64,000 nt of DNA from assembly GCA_964632165.1 (NCBI GenBank), contig CAZWCZ010000003.1, positions 22,652 through 86,651 of the forward strand. The letters are read 5' to 3'. Position numbers and translations under genes: made by a program. Positions 17,363 through 24,548 of this stretch are shown one piece after another; within the stretch, counting starts at the first letter, position 1, and every line of letters begins with the position of its first letter. Source of the stretch: SIG299 sp964632165. Its GTDB lineage: Bacteria; Bacillota; Clostridia; Lachnospirales; Lachnospiraceae. The notes under the pieces were generated by a model. The model ran no database searches and had not been told where the DNA came from. It worked only from the letters and a program-made list of their open reading frames with translations.

Positions 17363-18460
17363 ATGGGAATGAAGTATGAATATGTGATTGTTGGTGCGGG
17401 CATTGCCGGACTTACCATGGCAGAGCGTATCGCTAATGTATTGGGGAAAAAAGTTCTCGTGATTGAAAAACGGGGGCATATTGGCGGAAATATTTATGAT
17501 TCTTATAATAAAGACGGGATCCTGATCCATAATTACGGACCGCATATTTTTCACACAAATGATAAAGAGGTGTATGATTATCTGAGCAGATTCACGGAAT
17601 GGAGAGATTTCTGGCACAGGGTTCTGACCTGCGTGGACGGGAACATGATTCCGATGCCGATCACTCTGGAAACGATCAATCAGCTTTATCATACCAACTT
17701 CACCGGGGAAGAGATGGAAGCCTTTTTAAAGGAAAAGGCAGAAGATATACCGGAAATAAAGACAAGCAGGGATGTGGTCCTGAGTAAGGCAGGAGAAGAG
17801 ATCTATCGCAAGTTTTTTGAAAATTACACGAAAAAGCAGTGGGGGCTTGATCCTGCGGAAATCGACACTTCCGTAATCTCGAGAATCCCGGTCCGCTTCA
17901 ACCGTGATACGAGATATTTTGCGGACAAGTATCAGGGGATGCCGAAATACGGTTATACAAAGATGTGTGAATCCATGGTTGCTAATCCTAATATCAAGAT
18001 CTTATTAAATACAGACTATAAGGAAGTGATAGAGGATATTGCATATGACAAACTCATTTATACAGGACCGACCGATTATTTTTATGATTACAAATATGGG
18101 AAAATGGCATATCGCAGCCTGGATTTTGTATTTGAAACGTACGACGAGGAAGAGTATCAGCCGGCACCGGTAGTGAACTATCCGAATGATTATGACTATA
18201 CGAGGATCACGGAATTTAAAAAACTTACGGGGCAGAAACATGCAAAGACAACGATCATGAAAGAATTCCCAAAGGGCGAAGGAGAACCGTATTATCCGTA
18301 TCCGACACAAGAATATAAGGAACAGTTTGCAAAATACAGAAATGAAATGGAAAAAGAGACAAAGGTATTCTTCCTCGGACGTCTTGCAGAATATAAGTAT
18401 TACAATATGGATGCAGTAGTACGCAGTGCTTTGGATCTGTTTGAAAAAATCAGCAAATAG
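17363..18460 (+). CDS. glf: UDP-galactopyranose mutase
   Basis: A 365-residue flavoenzyme converting UDP-galactopyranose to UDP-galactofuranose, the donor for Galf in surface glycans. The FAD-binding GAGIAGL motif begins at about residue 10, followed by the acidic VIEKRGHIGGN segment. The HNYGPHIFHTN motif, WHRVL, and the FENYTKKQWG region are highly conserved in UGMs. Length is typical. It lies between the two GT2/GT-C gene pairs (14 nt after the first, 22 nt before the second), indicating that the glycan made here contains galactofuranose. Confidence 0.95.
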   Translation: MGMKYEYVIVGAGIAGLTMAERIANVLGKKVLVIEKRGHIGGNIYDSYNKDGILIHNYGPHIFHTNDKEVYDYLSRFTEWRDFWHRVLTCVDGNMIPMPITLETINQLYHTNFTGEEMEAFLKEKAEDIPEIKTSRDVVLSKAGEEIYRKFFENYTKKQWGLDPAEIDTSVISRIPVRFNRDTRYFADKYQGMPKYGYTKMCESMVANPNIKILLNTDYKEVIEDIAYDKLIYTGPTDYFYDYKYGKMAYRSLDFVFETYDEEEYQPAPVVNYPNDYDYTRITEFKKLTGQKHAKTTIMKEFPKGEGEPYYPYPTQEYKEQFAKYRNEMEKETKVFFLGRLAEYKYYNMDAVVRSALDLFEKISK

Positions 18461-18482
18461 AAAAGAACAGGAGAGTAAAACA

Positions 18483-19199
18483 ATGGAGAAGTTATATATT
18501 GTAATCCCTGCGTACAATGAGCAGGATAATATTGAAGAAGTAGTAAAGGACTGGTATCCGGTTGTAGAGAAGAGAGGATCTGACAGCCGTCTTGTTGTGA
18601 TCGATGACGGAAGCAAAGATGCTACCTATCAGAAACTTTTGGAACTGGCAAAGGAGCGTCCACAGTTAGAACCGGTACATAAAGAAAACGGAGGACATGG
18701 GGCAACTGTCTTGTTTGGCTACCATTATGCACTGGAACAGGGGGCAGATTACATTTTCCAGACCGATTCTGACGGACAGACGCTGCCCTCTGAATTTGAT
18801 GATTTCTGGAATTTAAGGACAGAGTATGATATGGTGATCGGACACAGAAAAGGACGTCAGGACGGCTTTTCCAGAGTGTTTGTTACAAAGGTATTGAAGG
18901 CAGTCTGCCTGCTCTGCTTCCATGTCAAGGTACAGGATGCAAATACACCGTTCCGATTGATGAAGGCAGAAAGTCTGAAAAAGGAAATTGACTGGATTCC
19001 AAAGGATTACAATCTTGCCAATGTCATCGTCTCAGTATTGTTTATCAAGAAGGGTTATCGGGTAAAATATCTGCCGATCACCTTCCGCCCAAGACAAGGT
19101 GGAGTGAACTCCATCAACTTTAAAAAGATAACAAAAATCGGGCAGAAGGCACTGAAAGATTTTATCCGCATCAATAAAATTATTAAGACATCAAAGTAA
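18483..19199 (+). CDS. Glycosyltransferase family 2 (dolichol-phosphate-mannosyltransferase-like)
   Basis: A 238-residue single-domain GT2 enzyme with IVIPAYNEQDN at the start, VIDDGSKDAT, and QTDSDGQ as the DxD-like motif. It lacks the C-terminal membrane helices of the GtrB-type enzyme earlier in the operon, so it resembles DPM1 catalytic subunits and probably works at the membrane with a polyprenyl-phosphate acceptor. The start at 18483 follows AGGAGAG; the frame extends into the end of glf but without a start signal. It is 15 nt ahead of the DUF2298 gene, mirroring the first GT2/GT-C pair. Confidence 0.85.
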   Translation: MEKLYIVIPAYNEQDNIEEVVKDWYPVVEKRGSDSRLVVIDDGSKDATYQKLLELAKERPQLEPVHKENGGHGATVLFGYHYALEQGADYIFQTDSDGQTLPSEFDDFWNLRTEYDMVIGHRKGRQDGFSRVFVTKVLKAVCLLCFHVKVQDANTPFRLMKAESLKKEIDWIPKDYNLANVIVSVLFIKKGYRVKYLPITFRPRQGGVNSINFKKITKIGQKALKDFIRINKIIKTSK

Positions 19200-19214
19200 T
19201 GCAGGAGAACGAAC

Positions 19215-21683
19215 ATGAATAAAAATGGAACTGGTACAAATCAAAATCATGGAACATTACCGGTAGTTGCAGCCGTTGTGCTTATGTTAGCCTACGTAGG
19301 GACGGCTATATTCGGAAAGTATCTTCTTAAGGATGAATTTTCGGATGTTTTGCGGTGGTGGGCTGCATTAGGAATGTTAGGAATTGCATGCTTTCCGTTG
19401 GCTAACCTTATTTTCTCCGGATTTCATGACGGTGGCTGGATGTTTTCCAAGACCATCGGACTGGCTCTTAGCGGATGGATCCTTTGGGTACTTTCCTCTT
19501 TGCACATTCTGAAGTTTACAAGAACCAATGCATTTGTTGCAGCAGTGGGGATGGCTGTACTGTGTTATGGCGGAAGAGAACTCATAAAGAGAAACCGGAA
19601 AGCTGCTGACTGGGGAAAAAAGGTACGGACGGCTTCGCCTGTGGACGTTTCGCATAAAGTGATCCTGGCAGCGATATTTGAACTTGTTTTCTTTGTGGTA
19701 TTTATTCTGGCCTGTTATGTGAAGTGTTACAATCCTGATGCATACGGTACGGAAAAGATGATGGATTACGGTTTTATGACGTCGCTGATGCGGACGGAGT
19801 ATATGCCGCCGCAGGATCTGTGGTATGCCGGACAATCTTTAAACTATTATTATCTTGGACAGTATTTTGCCACATTCCTGACAAAGCTTTCCGGAGTTCA
19901 GGTAAATTCCGGATATAATCTGATGCTTGCCGTGTTGTGTGCACTGTGCTTTACTTTAGTATATTCCATTGTCTATGAAGTAATGCAGGTGGCCATCCGG
20001 CTGCGCAGGACGAAGGATAAAAAGCAGGGTTCAGGCATGATAAGCCATGTGGCAGGTATATTGAGCGGAACTGCTGTTACTTTTGCGGGGAATATGCATT
20101 ATACGCTCTACGGAAAGATCATTCCGGTGATACAGAATATGCTCGGACTGGAAGCTGACTCTTACTGGTTTCCGGATGCCACCCGCTATATCGGATATAA
20201 TCCGGATACTTCGGACAAAACAATTCACGAATTTCCGTCGTATTCTTTTGTGCTGGGGGATCTGCATGCACATGTGACGAACATTATATTTGTCCTTACG
20301 GTCGTAGGCATTTTATTTGCCTGGCTGTTATACCGGCAGGAGAGGATGGAACTTGTAAAGGAAGGAAGAGACAAGGCACTTCCGTATTCCAGATGGTTGG
20401 AGGTATTCCATCCTGCCGTACTTGCAGTCGGATTTTTCATTGGACTTTTTATGATGACGAATGTCTGGGATTTTCCAATTTATTTTGTTGTTTCCGGTGC
20501 AATTATCCTGTTCAGCAACGCGGTAATTCATAAATTTCGCAAGGAAACGCTTATTTTGACTGCATTTCATGGAGGATTGGTGCTTGTAGAAGCAATGGTG
20601 GTTTCTTTGCTGTTTAACCTGCATTTTGACTCTATGTCACATGGCATTGGCATCTGTTCGGACCACACACCGTTTTATCAGCTCATGGTGCTTTGGGGAC
20701 TGCCGCTTCTTGTTCTTGTCCTTTATCTGATTTCTCTGCTTGGAGCAAAGAAATCGGATAAAGACTATGAGCACGGAAAAAAAGCACAGCCTTTGCTCTA
20801 TCAGTTCATAAACCGTCTGACGTTGCCGGAATTGTTTATCCTGACCATTGGTCTTTGTGCGGCAGGACTTGTACTTTTGCCGGAACTGGTGTACGTTGTG
20901 GATATTTACGGCGCTTACAAACGTGCCAATACCATGTTTAAACTGACGTACCAGGCATTTATCCTGTTCGGGATCATGATGGGATATGTGATCACAAAGT
21001 TTACCCTGCTTGCCGAAAGCAAAAAGCAGATATGCGGAGGAATCGTGACCGGATGTCTGCTGCTCGTAACGGTGGGCTATCTGGATGTATCCATTGAGTC
21101 CTGGTTTGGCGATGTTACGGATACAACAAGGTTCCAAGGGCTGGATGCTGCTGCATATGTTGACAGTGAAAGTCTTTACACGTACATAGAGTACATAGAT
21201 TATTATTTTGTAAATTCTTCCTATGATGCAGAGGCGATCGACTGGATCAACGAAAATATTCAGGGGAGACCGGTGATCCTGGAGGCATGTGGAACAAGTT
21301 ATACGTATGCAGGGCGGATCTCCGTACTGACCGGACTTCCGTCGGTTATGGGATGGTTTACCCATGAGTGGCTCTGGCGGGATTATGATGAAGCTGGAGG
21401 ATATGCAGTCGCTCTTGAGAGAACATTTGATGTAGAACGCATGTATCTGTCTTCTGATGCAGAAGAAATTCGTGCATTAGTGGATAAGTATGAGGTGGAA
21501 TATATTTATATCGGACAGTTTGAAAAAGACTGCAAATGGCTCTGCACCTACGGAGACGCCGTAGGAAAGAATCTGTACGAACAAAACGGCGGGATCAATA
21601 CGGAAGCACTGCTTGCTTTGGGAGAAGTCGTATTTCAGAATGAAGAGGTTACTATTGTTAAGGTAACAAGGACAGAAGAATAG
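19215..21683 (+). CDS. DUF2298 (YYY) polytopic membrane protein, putative GT-C transferase
   Basis: An 822-residue protein with about 14 hydrophobic segments. The DUF2298 hallmark is clear around residues 175-220: MDYGFMTSLMRTEYMPP, then DLWYAGQSLNYYYLGQY, with the triple tyrosine that names the YYY family. A soluble C-terminal region (about 660-822) follows the last helix. The family is thought to be GT-C type and to use lipid-linked sugars; this has not been shown for most members. As the last gene of the operon it follows the second GT2, giving two donor-maker/transferase pairs around glf. A terminator follows. Confidence 0.8.
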   Translation: MNKNGTGTNQNHGTLPVVAAVVLMLAYVGTAIFGKYLLKDEFSDVLRWWAALGMLGIACFPLANLIFSGFHDGGWMFSKTIGLALSGWILWVLSSLHILKFTRTNAFVAAVGMAVLCYGGRELIKRNRKAADWGKKVRTASPVDVSHKVILAAIFELVFFVVFILACYVKCYNPDAYGTEKMMDYGFMTSLMRTEYMPPQDLWYAGQSLNYYYLGQYFATFLTKLSGVQVNSGYNLMLAVLCALCFTLVYSIVYEVMQVAIRLRRTKDKKQGSGMISHVAGILSGTAVTFAGNMHYTLYGKIIPVIQNMLGLEADSYWFPDATRYIGYNPDTSDKTIHEFPSYSFVLGDLHAHVTNIIFVLTVVGILFAWLLYRQERMELVKEGRDKALPYSRWLEVFHPAVLAVGFFIGLFMMTNVWDFPIYFVVSGAIILFSNAVIHKFRKETLILTAFHGGLVLVEAMVVSLLFNLHFDSMSHGIGICSDHTPFYQLMVLWGLPLLVLVLYLISLLGAKKSDKDYEHGKKAQPLLYQFINRLTLPELFILTIGLCAAGLVLLPELVYVVDIYGAYKRANTMFKLTYQAFILFGIMMGYVITKFTLLAESKKQICGGIVTGCLLLVTVGYLDVSIESWFGDVTDTTRFQGLDAAAYVDSESLYTYIEYIDYYFVNSSYDAEAIDWINENIQGRPVILEACGTSYTYAGRISVLTGLPSVMGWFTHEWLWRDYDEAGGYAVALERTFDVERMYLSSDAEEIRALVDKYEVEYIYIGQFEKDCKWLCTYGDAVGKNLYEQNGGINTEALLALGEVVFQNEEVTIVKVTRTEE

Positions 21684-21698
21684 GATCACGATAGAAAC

Positions 21699-21735
21699 AA
21701 AAGAGGACATCCATGAAACGGGATGTCCTTTTTTG
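21699..21735 (+). terminator. Terminator of the glycan operon
   Basis: Stem AGGACATCC / GGATGTCCT (about 21704-21712 and 21721-21729) with an 8-nt loop and a T tract. It lies between the convergent DUF2298 and ArsR-type genes. Confidence 0.85.
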
Positions 21736-21751
21736 CTAAGATCAAATCATG

Positions 21752-22675
21752 TTATTGCGAAATATCTTCATAGTATGCTTTTACGCTGATATCCTGCCCA
21801 TAATCGCCGAAGTACTGTCCGAATAACGTGAGTCCGCCGCAGTTGGCGGTATTCTTCGGACAGGAAAATGTCAGGTGGATGGAACTGTTGTAATCGATCT
21901 TCAGATCATGGATGGTATGATTGGAGATCTTATGGGTCCCGTCGATAAAGGAACCGTCTTTTGTAATGATGAGCGTCTTTAATAATCCGTACTGATTTAA
22001 AGGATCCGGCCACCAGGAAGGAGAGATCATGCCTTTTCTGGAACCATAATCTCCGGGACTGATCCATTTTCCTAAAGAAACTCCGTTGATGTCAAAATAA
22101 ATATCACTCGGATAATCTTCGTTGACTTCCGGACATTCCGAAGAAATTTCAAAAGAGATCTGAAGTTCCGTCAGACGCTGACCGGCATGAAGACGGTTCG
22201 GAAGGTCATAAGTGACGCTGCCCCATCCGATCCAAAGGATCCCGGCAGAAAAACGTTCCGGATAAGAGAACATTTTCGGATTGTCAAATTCACCGATGAT
22301 ACTGCTGGGAGATGCAAGACCGCAGGTGGGATGCGCATCAATGGAGATGTAGTGCCCAACAGCGATATCATCCTTGTGGCATGGGCGTTCCTGCGCCTGA
22401 GGGGCAAGATCGACGATCAGTTTATCGTGAACTGGCTGGACCACTTTGCGGATGCCGCGTTTTCCGGAAGTTGTTTTTATGGTAACAAGCCCTGCGTGCT
22501 CCAGTTTGCTGACGTGCAGTGAAATGGCACTATTGGTAAGACCTAGGATTTCTGCCAGATCGTTCAGACTCAGATTGCTGTTTTCGTAGATCAGCTCCAT
22601 GATGCGAAGACGCATCGGAGCACTCAGTGCCTTGAAGGTTTCTTCTGCCTCTTTTAAAGAACGAAGGTAGAGCAT
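21752..22675 (-). CDS. ArsR-type transcription regulator with C-terminal effector domain
   Basis: A 307-residue regulator divergent from the arabinan operon. The N-terminal winged helix (about 10-90) has the ArsR/HTH_20 pattern: ALSAPMRLRIMELI, the recognition helix LTNSAISLHVSKLEHAGL, and a wing with Gly-Lys-Arg. The remaining 200 residues form a beta-rich domain that I cannot assign to a family; it is Trp/Tyr/Gly-rich (GWGSVTYD, WWPDP) and resembles a carbohydrate-binding sandwich, suggesting direct sensing of an arabinose-derived sugar. No metal-binding Cys/His cluster typical of ArsR proper is evident. AAAGGAGGG precedes the ATG. Its promoter lies at 22748-22720. Confidence 0.82.
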   Translation of the reverse strand: MLYLRSLKEAEETFKALSAPMRLRIMELIYENSNLSLNDLAEILGLTNSAISLHVSKLEHAGLVTIKTTSGKRGIRKVVQPVHDKLIVDLAPQAQERPCHKDDIAVGHYISIDAHPTCGLASPSSIIGEFDNPKMFSYPERFSAGILWIGWGSVTYDLPNRLHAGQRLTELQISFEISSECPEVNEDYPSDIYFDINGVSLGKWISPGDYGSRKGMISPSWWPDPLNQYGLLKTLIITKDGSFIDGTHKISNHTIHDLKIDYNSSIHLTFSCPKNTANCGGLTLFGQYFGDYGQDISVKAYYEDISQ

Positions 22676-22719
22676 GGAATCCCTCCTTTCAAAGATCCTT
22701 GGTAAGTCTATTTTTACTG

Positions 22720-22748
22720 ATTATAGATGAAATGAAAAATTTCGTCAA
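22720..22748 (-). promoter_or_regulatory. Promoter of the ArsR-type regulator
   Basis: On the minus strand TTGACG (22748-22743), 17-nt spacer, TATAAT (22725-22720), about 45 nt upstream of the ATG. Confidence 0.75.
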
Positions 22749-22773
22749 GTGGCAGCCGGTTCGAGTGCTAAAG

Positions 22774-22943
22774 TTTCAACTAAAACAGTACTTGTGCATG
22801 TTGCATAAAAAACGGACGGAGTTTTTGATGTTTGACGGAAAAAATAACTATTGATTTTCTTTGAAATCTGTATTATTGTAGAGATAGAGTTTAATAAAAA
22901 CGCAAATAGTTGAGTAAAAACTGAAATACAAACAGAGTTGAAT
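22774..22943. promoter_or_regulatory. Candidate operator boxes AGTTGA(A/G) in the divergent control region
   Basis: The 352-nt gap 22676-23027 has no gene. It contains three copies of AGTTGAR: one on the minus strand (22781-22774, AGTTGAAA) upstream of the regulator's -35, and two on the plus strand (22908-22915, AGTTGAGT; 22936-22943, AGTTGAAT) spaced 28 nt apart before abfA. They are candidates for binding of the adjacent regulator. The motif is short, so chance is possible. Confidence 0.35.
22851..22879 (+). promoter_or_regulatory. Candidate promoter of the arabinan operon
   Basis: TTGATT (22851-22856), 17-nt spacer, TATTGT (22874-22879). The two plus-strand AGTTGAR boxes lie just downstream, a position compatible with repression. 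It gives a leader of about 140 nt before abfA. Confidence 0.45.
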
Positions 22944-23027
22944 GGGTAAAAATGTATAGTATTTCACAAATGAATGAAATTTGATTTGTCTGTTTTGCAC
23001 AAAAAAGAAGAGAGGATGGAAAAAACG

Positions 23028-24533
23028 ATGTTCAGACTGACGGTAAATACGAAAAACAAGAAAGGACATATCAATCCGGAGCTGCAGGGGCATTTTTCGG
23101 AGCATCTCGGCAGATGCATCTATGAGGGGATCTATGTAGGAGAGGATTCGGAGATCCCGAACACGAACGGAATGAGAAATGATGTTGTAGAAGCACTGAA
23201 AGAAATGAAGATACCGGTGCTTCGCTGGCCGGGCGGCTGTTTTGCCGATGAATATCATTGGAAAGACGGGATCGGTTTAAAAGAAAACCGCAAAAAGATG
23301 ATCAACACTCATTGGGGCGGTGTAGTGGAAGACAACAGCTTTGGTACACATGAATTTATGGAATTATGCAGACAGCTCGGATGCAAGACTTATGTGAACG
23401 GAAACCTCGGCAGCGGTACCGTGCAGGAGATGAGCGAATGGGTAGAATATATGACATTTGACGGAGTTTCTCCGATGGCAAAGCTGCGTGAAGAAAACGG
23501 AAGCAGGGCGCCGTTCCGTGTGGATTATTTCGGTGTTGGAAATGAAAACTGGGGATGCGGAGGAAACATGACACCGTCTCATTACGGAAATGAATATCGC
23601 AGATATCAGACCTATGTGAGAAATTACGATTCCACTCATCCGATCTGCAAGATAGCCTGCGGACCGAATGTAGATGATTATAACTGGATGGATAAGGTTT
23701 TGGAAACCTGTTTTCAGGGAGCACCATGGATGCATGGGTTCATGGATGGCATTTCGCTCCATTATTACACACATCCGGAAGGCTGGGAGATCAAAGGAAG
23801 TGCGACGGAATTTGATGAAAAAGTGTGGTATAAAACATTAAAAAAGACGATGTACATCGAAGAACTGATCGAGAAGCACGGCGCGATCCTTGATAAATAC
23901 GATAAAGACCACAAAGTCGGAATGATCGTGGATGAATGGGGCACCTGGTACACCTGTGAACCGGGCACTAATCCGGGATTCCTCTATCAGCAGAATACCA
24001 TGCGGGATGCCCTGGTGGCAGGGATCAACCTGAACATTTTTAATAAACACTGTGACCGCGTAAAAATGGCAAATATCGCACAGATGGTCAATGTCCTTCA
24101 GGCAGTCATTCTGACAGAGGGAGAAAAGATGATCCTGACACCGACGTACCATGTATTCAAAATGTATCAGTGCCATCAGGACGCGGAACTGTTAGAGAGC
24201 AGCGTGGAGACGGAAATCATCGGACTCGAGGAGGAATATATGGTCCCGAACCTGAATGAGTCAGTCTCTTTAGGAACGGACGGAAAGATCCACATTACAA
24301 TGACGAATCTTTCTACGGAAAAAGCATATGAAATTGAAGGAGTGCTGGACGGAGCAGAAGTGCTTGGAGTGACCGGCACGGTTCTTACAAATGAAATGCA
24401 TGCACATAATACGTTTGAATCGCCGGATGTTGTCCGCACAGCCGTATTTGAAGGATGCAGGATAGAAAATAATAAACTGATTTTTACGATTCCTGCATGC
24501 AGTGTGCTGCATCTGGAGGTTACGGCAAAGTAA
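23028..24533 (+). CDS. abfA: Intracellular alpha-L-arabinofuranosidase, GH51
   Basis: A 501-residue cytoplasmic GH51 enzyme releasing L-arabinose from imported arabino-oligosaccharides. There is no signal peptide. The barrel carries LRWPGGCFADEYHW, the acid/base Glu in FGVGNENWG (Glu173 from the chosen start) and the nucleophile in IVDEWGTW (Glu303). A C-terminal beta-sandwich begins at about 380. ATG at 23028 is preferred because AGAGGA lies about 11 nt upstream; ATGs at 22974 and 23016 are badly placed. It is the first gene of a ten-gene operon with small gaps or overlaps running to 39752. Confidence 0.93.
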   Translation: MFRLTVNTKNKKGHINPELQGHFSEHLGRCIYEGIYVGEDSEIPNTNGMRNDVVEALKEMKIPVLRWPGGCFADEYHWKDGIGLKENRKKMINTHWGGVVEDNSFGTHEFMELCRQLGCKTYVNGNLGSGTVQEMSEWVEYMTFDGVSPMAKLREENGSRAPFRVDYFGVGNENWGCGGNMTPSHYGNEYRRYQTYVRNYDSTHPICKIACGPNVDDYNWMDKVLETCFQGAPWMHGFMDGISLHYYTHPEGWEIKGSATEFDEKVWYKTLKKTMYIEELIEKHGAILDKYDKDHKVGMIVDEWGTWYTCEPGTNPGFLYQQNTMRDALVAGINLNIFNKHCDRVKMANIAQMVNVLQAVILTEGEKMILTPTYHVFKMYQCHQDAELLESSVETEIIGLEEEYMVPNLNESVSLGTDGKIHITMTNLSTEKAYEIEGVLDGAEVLGVTGTVLTNEMHAHNTFESPDVVRTAVFEGCRIENNKLIFTIPACSVLHLEVTAK

Positions 24534-24548
24534 CAAGGAGGGTTACCA

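Noticed and set aside
20637..21365. 242-codon minus-strand open frame over the DUF2298 gene
   Set aside because: Shadow of the membrane protein; Cys/His/Arg-rich, no recognisable domain and no promoter or ribosome binding site.
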